Made by a program: the position numbers and the translations under genes. DNA of 12,171 nt from Acidobacteriaceae bacterium (GTDB lineage: Bacteria; Acidobacteriota; Terriglobia; Terriglobales; Acidobacteriaceae), in the NCBI GenBank assembly GCA_003165855.1, contig PMXH01000189.1, positions 1,096 through 13,266 on the forward strand. Direction: 5' to 3'. Below the pieces are notes generated by a model. The model made no database searches, was not told the DNA's origin, and saw only the letters and a program-made list of their open reading frames with translations. Every line of letters starts with the position of its first letter. Position 1 is the first letter of the stretch. Positions 7,665-12,171 of the stretch are shown here, piece by piece.

Positions 7665-8432
7665 ATGTGCCCTCTATTCCAGTCGCGTGCGCCGCACCCT
7701 CTGCCCGCCATCGAGCCCGTCCCCAGCGAGTTTCCGAAGATCAACGGCGCGGAAATCGCCGCGGCCACCTACGGACAGCGGGTCGCGGGAGATTTCTATG
7801 ACTCCTTGCGAGTCAGCCCGGAACGGATTTTGTTTGGCTTGCTTGATGTGGCTGGACGTAGGGATACCAATCAGCTGATCCTCTCGGCTGCACAGAACAT
7901 CTTTCGCACGCTGGGAACTGAACTTTTCTCGCGGCCCGACATCAACGAATCCGATGCCATGACCGACCTCTGTCTTCGACTCAACCGCGGCCTGATGGAA
8001 GCCGCCGCGGGCGTTCACTCCTGCCCGGCATTCATCGGCTGCTACCACGAAAAATTCGGCACCCTGTGCTACACCAATGCCGGGCATACGCCGGGACTCC
8101 TCCGCGACAGCACTGGCATTGCCGAACTTGGCTCTACGGGGCTGCCGCTCGGTCTTTTCTCCCACGCCACCTGCGACGCTCCCACCGTTGGCCTGGAAAA
8201 AGGTGCGGTTCTTCTGCTGGTTTCGCGAGGGGTCGTAGAAGGCAAGTGCAAAGAGGAGAAGGTCGATGATCTGGAATTCGGCCTGGAACGCGTAAAAGAC
8301 CGCTTGCGGGCCGATTCTTCGCCGACTGCCCAAGCGCTTTCCGGATCTATTTTGAAGAGCGTTGGTGAATTCACCTGCGAACCCCTGGTGCCAGATGACC
8401 TGACCGCCCTGGTCTTTGTGCGGACCGCCTAG
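7665..8432 (+). CDS. SpoIIE/RsbU-type PP2C serine phosphatase domain protein, one metal site altered
   Basis: The 255-residue product is a single PP2C/SpoIIE domain without a sensor domain. Visible family motifs are AGDFYD (D43), LLDVAGR (D61), YTNAGHTPGLLR (138-141) and the C-terminal DDLTALVFVR (D244/D245). At the position of the usual LYTDGV motif the protein has LVSRGVVEG, so the metal-binding Asp is Arg188; the codon is CGA. The glycine before D61 is Leu, and the following GKG/GHG is GRR. Such phosphatases usually act on anti-sigma-factor antagonists in partner-switching control of sigma factors, but no antagonist or anti-sigma gene is next to it. The altered residues suggest weakened or lost catalysis. 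The ATG has no Shine-Dalgarno, so the true start could lie a little downstream. Confidence 0.8.
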   Translation: MCPLFQSRAPHPLPAIEPVPSEFPKINGAEIAAATYGQRVAGDFYDSLRVSPERILFGLLDVAGRRDTNQLILSAAQNIFRTLGTELFSRPDINESDAMTDLCLRLNRGLMEAAAGVHSCPAFIGCYHEKFGTLCYTNAGHTPGLLRDSTGIAELGSTGLPLGLFSHATCDAPTVGLEKGAVLLLVSRGVVEGKCKEEKVDDLEFGLERVKDRLRADSSPTAQALSGSILKSVGEFTCEPLVPDDLTALVFVRTA

Positions 8433-8448
8433 CCGCATCCCAGCAACC

Positions 8449-8465
8449 CGCCGGACGCTCCGGCG
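8449..8465 (+). terminator. GC-rich hairpin after the phosphatase gene
   Basis: A perfect 7-bp stem (CGCCGGA, loop CGC, TCCGGCG) begins 17 nt after the phosphatase stop codon. It lacks a proper T-run (CATCGGATTATG follows), so it may be a Rho-aided or weak terminator or a 3'-end stabiliser. Confidence 0.4.
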
Positions 8466-8507
8466 CATCGGATTATGACAGGCAGGCCTGTGTTTGGCCG
8501 GACGTAG

Positions 8508-8513
8508 TAAAAT
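8508..8513 (+). promoter_or_regulatory. Candidate -10 (TAAAAT) upstream of the foldase gene
   Basis: TAAAAT matches TATAAT at five of six positions and lies in the AT-rich stretch between the hairpin after the phosphatase gene and the foldase start. No -35 at normal spacing is convincing. If used, the 5' leader would be about 50 nt long and contain the hairpin at 8539-8558. Confidence 0.25.
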
Positions 8514-8538
8514 ATCCGAGGCCAGCCCTTGCTCGTAA

Positions 8539-8558
8539 GCCCGGGCAATGTGCCGGGC
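8539..8558 (+). promoter_or_regulatory. Leader hairpin 12 nt before the foldase start codon
   Basis: GCCCGG (8539-8544) pairs with CCGGGC (8553-8558) around an 8-nt loop GCAATGTG. The hairpin sits just upstream of the ribosome footprint of the ATG at 8571, which has no evident Shine-Dalgarno. It could tune translation; function is inferred only from position. Confidence 0.3.
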
Positions 8559-8570
8559 CGCCGAAATCCT

Positions 8571-9740
8571 ATGAAGAGACCCTTTCTGATACTCGTCGCA
8601 ATAACCTGTCTGTCCGCGTTCGCCGCGGGGCAGGTCGTCGAGGAAATTGTCACCCGCGTGAACGGTCGGATCATTACGCTTTCGGAGTTCCAACGCAGCA
8701 AGGACCAGCTTAAGGACGATGTCAAACAGCAGGACCCGGCCAATGCGGACAAGCTCTTTGAGCAGCGCGAAAAGGACATCCTGCGCGATCTCATCGACCA
8801 GCAACTCCTGCTCGAAAAGGGCAAAGACCTCGACATTACCGGCGATACCGACCTCATTAAGCGCCTTGACCAGATGCGTAAGGACATGAAGCTGGAAACC
8901 ATGGAGGAGCTTGAAAAGGCCGCCACCGCCCAGGGCATCTCCTACGAAGACTTCAAGCAGAACATGCGGAACCAGATCATCACGCAGAAGGTGATCGGGG
9001 AGGAAGTTGGCTCCCACCTCACCATTCCCAAAGAGGAAGAACAGAAGTTTTACGACGAACACAAGAGCGAGATGGAGCAACCCGAGTCGATTAGGCTCAG
9101 CGAGATACTGATCGCACCTCAGAAGGCCGCCGCCGATAAGCCTGTCCCGAATAAGCCGGCCGATGGCAACGGCGTTGACTCCGGCGTCGCCCAGAACGCA
9201 AAGACCCAGGACGATGCCGCCAAGCAAGCCGCCGAGGCTGCGGCTCTTTCCGCGGCCGATGCGAAGGCCAGCGATGTGCTCAAGCAGATCCGTGCTGGCG
9301 CCAGCTTTGATGACGTGGCGAAGAAGAATTCCGAGGGTCCCTCGGCGGCACAAGGCGGCGACCTTGGCGTCTTCAAGCGCGGAACTCTCGCCAAGGAACT
9401 TGAAGATAAGACATTCGCCATGAAGTCCGGCGAAGTCACCGACGTAATCCGCACCAAGCAAGGCTATGTCATCCTGAAGGTTACCGACCACCAGATGGCA
9501 GGCATCCCTCCCTTGAAGGAGATCGAGCCGAAAATTCAGGACGCTCTGTATTACGAGAAGCTGCAGCCCGCGCTCCGCGCTTATCTAACCAAATTGCGCG
9601 AAGAGGCCTACATTTACACTATGACGGGTTACGTCGATTCCGGCGCCAGTCCGAACCAGACGGCGCCGATCGAGACCGCCACTGCCAAGCCATCTGACTC
9701 AAAGAAGCTGAAGAAGAAAAAGAAGCTGGGCATTATCTAG
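8571..9740 (+). CDS. Secreted SurA/PrsA-type parvulin peptidyl-prolyl isomerase
   Basis: From the ATG at 8571 the product is 389 residues with a clean signal peptide (MKRPFLILVAITCLSAFAAG, then QVVEEIVTRVNGRIIT). Residues about 21-165 are a SurA-like N-terminal chaperone domain, with typical NGRIITLSEF and an RDLIDQQLLLEKGK helix. Residues about 172-306 are a parvulin rotamase domain with SFDDVAKKNSEGPSAAQGGDLGVFKRG and KSGEVTDVIRTKQGYVILKV. A segment of about 45 residues rich in Ala, Lys, Asp and Pro (184-230) is inserted after the first rotamase strand (IRLSEILIA). The tail is Lys-rich (KKLKKKKK). The family isomerises Xaa-Pro bonds and chaperones exported or outer-membrane proteins in the periplasm. 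The frame is open from 8529, but that start would put 14 polar residues before the signal peptide. The next gene starts 102 bp further on the same strand. Confidence 0.88.
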   Translation: MKRPFLILVAITCLSAFAAGQVVEEIVTRVNGRIITLSEFQRSKDQLKDDVKQQDPANADKLFEQREKDILRDLIDQQLLLEKGKDLDITGDTDLIKRLDQMRKDMKLETMEELEKAATAQGISYEDFKQNMRNQIITQKVIGEEVGSHLTIPKEEEQKFYDEHKSEMEQPESIRLSEILIAPQKAAADKPVPNKPADGNGVDSGVAQNAKTQDDAAKQAAEAAALSAADAKASDVLKQIRAGASFDDVAKKNSEGPSAAQGGDLGVFKRGTLAKELEDKTFAMKSGEVTDVIRTKQGYVILKVTDHQMAGIPPLKEIEPKIQDALYYEKLQPALRAYLTKLREEAYIYTMTGYVDSGASPNQTAPIETATAKPSDSKKLKKKKKLGII

Positions 9741-9774
9741 GAACACGGCTGCTAAGACGCCGATCTGGTACCGA

Positions 9775-9798
9775 TCCCGGAGTATTCCTGCCCCGGGA
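9775..9798 (+). other. Inverted repeat in the foldase-nuclease gap
   Basis: TCCCGG (9775-9780) and CCGGGA (9793-9798) form a 6-bp stem with a 12-nt loop, about 35 nt after the foldase stop codon. A pyrimidine-rich run follows only later (about 9818-9836). It may be a weak terminator or an mRNA processing hairpin. Confidence 0.25.
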
Positions 9799-9842
9799 CT
9801 GCGCCCTCGCGTCGCCGTCTTCTCCCTTTCTGATTTACACTG

Positions 9843-10928
9843 ATGGAGAGAATGAAGGATTTCTACATCAGCGACTGTACCCGCCACGAAAACAAGATCA
9901 TCACTTCCAACTTTGTCGTGGTCAGCAAACAAATCAAGCCGAAAAAGACGGGCGAGCCCTACCTCGCCCTTACCCTCGGCGACCGCAGCGGACAGCTCGA
10001 AGCCAAAATGTGGGACAACGTGGAAGAAGTACTCAATGCCTTCGAGCAGGACGATTTCCTCAAGATCAAGGGCTTGGTCAACAAGTACAAGAACCGTTTC
10101 CAGCTGACCATCCACAAGGTGCGCAAGCTGGGCGAATCAGAAATCGATTTCTCCGATTACCTTCCCAAGACCACCAGGAATATCGACGAACTCTGGCAGA
10201 CCTTAACCGATTTCGTAGGTTCGTTTCAGAACCCTCATCTCAAATCGCTGGTGCGGGCCTTCATGTCCGACCCTGAAATCGCCGCCGCTTACCGTAACGC
10301 TCCAGCCGCCAAAACCCTGCATCACGCTTATATCGGTGGCCTGCTGGACCACGTCGTCTCGCTTTTTCGTTCCTGCGACCTGGTCTGCCGAAACTATCCT
10401 CAGGTCAACCGCGATCTGTTGCTTACTGGAGTATTTCTCCACGACATCGGCAAGATCCACGAGCTCGCCTACAATCGCTCGTTTTCCTACACCACGCGCG
10501 GACAGTTGCTCGGGCACATGATCATTGAACTTGAGATGTTGCAGGCCAAGCTTGCGCTGGTCCCTGACTTTCCGCCCGAACTCAAGACTCTTCTTGAGCA
10601 TCTCATCATCAGCCACCACGGCGAGTACGAATTCGGCTCGCCCAAGTTGCCCATGTTTCCCGAAGCGCTCCTGCTGCACTATATGGACGACCTCGACTCC
10701 AAGATGGAGGCCATGCGCGCCCACTTTGAGCGCGAAGCTGATATGGAAAGTCCGTGGACCAGCTACAACCCATCGCTCGGACGCCCATTGCTGAACAGCG
10801 CGAAGTTTCTTACCCCCAAGGTCACTCCCCCGGCGGATTCTTCCTCAACCGCGGAGGCTGAGGACGATGCGGAACCCGCCAGCGAATCCCGCGAAGAAAC
10901 CCCGATACTGCCGGGTTTCAAGCCTTAG
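9843..10928 (+). CDS. YhaM-like protein: OB-fold plus HD-domain 3'-5' exoribonuclease family
   Basis: The 361-residue protein begins with an OB-fold nucleic-acid-binding domain (about 15-97; KTGEPYLALTLGDRSGQLEAKMWD is followed by DDFLKIKGLV and FQLTIHKV). It continues with an HD-superfamily metal-dependent hydrolase domain (about 155-300). Metal-site residues are visible as H161, H170, the HD pair H200-D201 in FLHDIGKIHE, H225, H258-H259 in ISHHGE and D282-D283. This order is that of YhaM/CBF1-type exoribonucleases, which trim RNA and sometimes single-stranded DNA 3' to 5' in the cytoplasm. The length is close to the usual 310-330 residues plus a Ser/Glu/Asp-rich acidic tail (about 330-355). 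The start at 9843 has no Shine-Dalgarno; a second ATG at 9852 is in frame. The gene may be cotranscribed with the foldase gene upstream, though no functional link is known. Confidence 0.85.
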   Translation: MERMKDFYISDCTRHENKIITSNFVVVSKQIKPKKTGEPYLALTLGDRSGQLEAKMWDNVEEVLNAFEQDDFLKIKGLVNKYKNRFQLTIHKVRKLGESEIDFSDYLPKTTRNIDELWQTLTDFVGSFQNPHLKSLVRAFMSDPEIAAAYRNAPAAKTLHHAYIGGLLDHVVSLFRSCDLVCRNYPQVNRDLLLTGVFLHDIGKIHELAYNRSFSYTTRGQLLGHMIIELEMLQAKLALVPDFPPELKTLLEHLIISHHGEYEFGSPKLPMFPEALLLHYMDDLDSKMEAMRAHFEREADMESPWTSYNPSLGRPLLNSAKFLTPKVTPPADSSSTAEAEDDAEPASESREETPILPGFKP

Positions 10929-11206
10929 CTCTCGGAGGATTACTTCCGCACTATGCTCGGCCCCAGCAGACGATCTTCGAGCTTTTCTGTCCTCCCAACC
11001 TCTGATATCTCACCCCGAGATATGCCCCCGACGCTCAATGAGTGAGAGGCGATTTCTCGCTGACTAAACCAACATTCCAATGAAAGTGCACGATGCATTT
11101 CTTGGAACTGCTGTTTATTCGCTGCCTTAAGTAATTCATTCGAGGACAGTTGCCCGTTGACTCGGAATTGATCTTGTATGTATTGACTGGAATGGAGGGA
11201 GAGCTG
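10929..11206. other. Lower-GC intergenic region with an inverted repeat
   Basis: About 280 bp without a convincing gene, and visibly lower in GC than its neighbours. A minus-strand open frame crosses it but has no recognisable motif. A perfect 7-bp inverted repeat (ATATCTC at 11005-11011, GAGATAT at 11017-11023, loop ACCCC) lies about 80 nt after the nuclease stop codon. It has no T-run. TTGACT occurs at 11157 and 11183, but neither has a good -10 at normal spacing. Confidence 0.45.
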
Positions 11207-11218
11207 ATGCTGCAATGA
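11194..11218 (+). promoter_or_regulatory. Ribosome binding site and MLQ mini-ORF overlapping the next start
   Basis: GGAGG at 11194-11198 lies 8 nt before an ATG at 11207 that opens a three-codon frame (Met-Leu-Gln, TGA). Its stop at 11216-11218 overlaps the ATG at 11215 of the downstream gene (ATGA). From GGAGG to that downstream ATG is 16 nt, which is long for direct initiation. Coupled re-initiation from the mini-ORF is possible. Confidence 0.3.
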
Positions 11219-11739
11219 TGAGGGCAATACATCTCCCCGTCGGCACCACGCTAGTTTCAGGTTTCGTCTTTGCTCTGTTGAGTGCCGCGAACATTGCCTG
11301 TTTCGGCCAGACAGTGATCATTCGCATCGTCAACGTCACAAATGAAAGCCCAGTGAGGAATCGATACGTCTACATCTCCGGAATGACTGGAAAGCCACTT
11401 TCCGAGCAAGACGAACGACGCAAACTCCTTACCAAACCGATCAGCCCCGAATTGCGCCTTGTAACCGACGCCAACGGCGAGGCCCAGTTTGAACTCCCGA
11501 AACCTGCGCCCGCTTACTTCTATATTCGCGCGGTGCTGAGCATTCCACGCTGGGATTGTACTTGCGTTCTGCGGGTCTCGACCGAAGAGGTGATGCGCAA
11601 AGGGCTCATGACAGAGTCGCCGTACGCCGAACGCACGCCTGCTAAGGAACCCATGCAGCCAAGACCAGGGGAGGTCCTTTTCGGTCTTAGACCAACACCG
11701 TGGTGGTGGTGGATTCTGTATCCTATAGAAAAAGGTTAG
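11215..11739 (+). CDS. Small secreted protein of unknown function with tetra-Trp C-terminus
   Basis: The 174-residue product has an N-terminal signal peptide (hydrophobic TLVSGFVFALLSAANIACFG, likely cleavage near residues 31-32). A Cys at 29 does not sit in a proper lipobox. The mature part, VIIRIVNVTNESPVRNRYVYISG followed later by LVTDANGEAQFELPKP, looks like a beta-sandwich of the carboxypeptidase-regulatory or transthyretin-like type, common in Acidobacteriota surface proteins; this is an inference from pattern only. Near the end it has four consecutive Trp (163-166) in TPWWWWILYP, encoded by a run of TGG codons. Two adjacent ATGs (11215 and 11218) are possible starts. Base composition is lower in GC than the neighbours. 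I do not recognise a family and assign no function. Confidence 0.6.
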   Translation: MMRAIHLPVGTTLVSGFVFALLSAANIACFGQTVIIRIVNVTNESPVRNRYVYISGMTGKPLSEQDERRKLLTKPISPELRLVTDANGEAQFELPKPAPAYFYIRAVLSIPRWDCTCVLRVSTEEVMRKGLMTESPYAERTPAKEPMQPRPGEVLFGLRPTPWWWWILYPIEKG

Positions 11740-11871
11740 CGTCTTCTAGATCTGGGCGCGGTAAACGTACATCTGCTGTCAGCCCGGATAACTTTACCTA
11801 ACACGCGTTTACACCCATCGGCCCCCAGTTCAAGAGCGAAAATGGGTAGGCCTGCAAGTCTGAAAGGACGC
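11740..11871. other. Intergenic stretch with a distant inverted repeat
   Basis: About 130 bp between the small secreted protein gene and the dehalogenase gene. GTAAACG (11761-11767) and CGTTTAC (11806-11812) form a 7-bp inverted repeat 38 bp apart, which could be an operator-like pair or chance. No promoter is clear. Confidence 0.25.
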
Positions 11872-12171
11872 ATGAAGATCATGCTCGATTTCAGTCGCTT
11901 CGAATTACTCACCTTCGATTGTTACGGCACCCTCATCAACTGGGAGGAAGGAATCCTCCGCTGTCTGCACCGCGTCCTCGCGGCCCACGGCAAAGTCGCG
12001 GACGATGCCACCATCCTTCAGTTCTACGGCGACTTCGAAGCCCGCGCGGAGCAGGGAGAGTATCGCCGCTATCGCGAAGTTCTTCAGTCGGTTGTGCGGC
12101 AGTTCGGAGAACAAATGGGCTTCGCGCCCACGGACCGGGAAGTCCGCTCGCTGCCCGAGTCTTTGCAAGAA
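11872..12171 (+). CDS. HAD-superfamily type II haloacid dehalogenase-like hydrolase (partial, 5' end)
   Basis: The first 100 codons are present and the frame runs off the window. Motif I reads LLTFDCYGTLINWE with the nucleophile D16, as in type II (L-2) haloacid dehalogenases, where the second acid of the DxD motif is replaced by Tyr. The following helical segment (about 25-100) fits the start of the cap domain. Members hydrolyse L-2-haloacids or related phosphate esters; substrate cannot be judged without motifs II-IV. The start may be the ATG at 11872 (GAAAGGA only 3 nt upstream) or the in-frame ATG at 11881 (12 nt from the same Shine-Dalgarno). The latter would remove three residues. Confidence 0.82.
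   Translation, partial: MKIMLDFSRFELLTFDCYGTLINWEEGILRCLHRVLAAHGKVADDATILQFYGDFEARAEQGEYRRYREVLQSVVRQFGEQMGFAPTDREVRSLPESLQE

Noticed and set aside
7674..9491. A 605-codon open frame on the minus strand
   Set aside because: It lies antisense to the phosphatase and foldase genes, whose domain motifs, signal peptide and start codons are clear. Its translation is a compositionally biased Gly/Leu/Arg pattern with no domain, typical of a third-position GC shadow.
1..12171. CRISPR arrays, insertion sequences, tRNA or rRNA genes
   Set aside because: I found no repeated spacer-repeat pattern, no transposase motif, no paired terminal repeats and no tRNA-like cloverleaf by reading both strands.

Overview
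The window is about 12.2 kb of fairly GC-rich bacterial DNA with short gene gaps, many non-ATG or weak-SD starts and strong third-position bias. The gene set is a chemotaxis remnant with orphan regulators, several secreted metallopeptidases, a SurA/PrsA-type foldase, a YhaM-type OB-HD nuclease and a type II HAD dehalogenase. This would fit a soil Acidobacteriota (Terriglobia-like) genome. That assignment is an inference from protein flavour only; no rRNA or tRNA gene is present to confirm it.

Left part (1-3300): a broken chemotaxis/motility locus. An in-frame chimera joins an OmpR-type response regulator, cut in its DNA-binding domain, to the periplasmic part of a MotB-like stator protein that lacks its membrane helix. 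It is followed by a frameshifted 3' remnant of a cheR methyltransferase gene whose stop codon still overlaps the start of an intact cheB (ATGA). CheB converges, with overlapping stop codons, on a stand-alone receiver-domain regulator on the minus strand. Either two deletions have collapsed a larger locus, or the assembly is chimeric at these joints.

Middle (3531-8432): two secreted zinc metallopeptidases of different families are transcribed divergently from start codons only 37 bp apart. One is an M1-type peptidase on the minus strand with an altered GAMEN element; the other is a TPR plus MA-type gluzincin on the plus strand. The plus-strand gene has an extended -10 element placed so that its mRNA could be leaderless. 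It is followed by a small SpoIIE/RsbU-type PP2C phosphatase gene in which one normally conserved metal-binding Asp is Arg.

Right part (8433-12171): a plus-strand run of a secreted parvulin-type peptidyl-prolyl isomerase with an Ala/Lys-rich insertion, a YhaM-like OB-fold plus HD-domain protein, a lower-GC stretch with a small secreted protein of unknown function ending in a tetra-Trp motif, and the start of a HAD-family dehalogenase that runs off the window edge. I found no CRISPR array, insertion sequence, tRNA or rRNA. The best candidate for something unusual is the regulator-MotB chimera with its cheR scar. I see no convincing new multi-gene defence or biosynthetic system.
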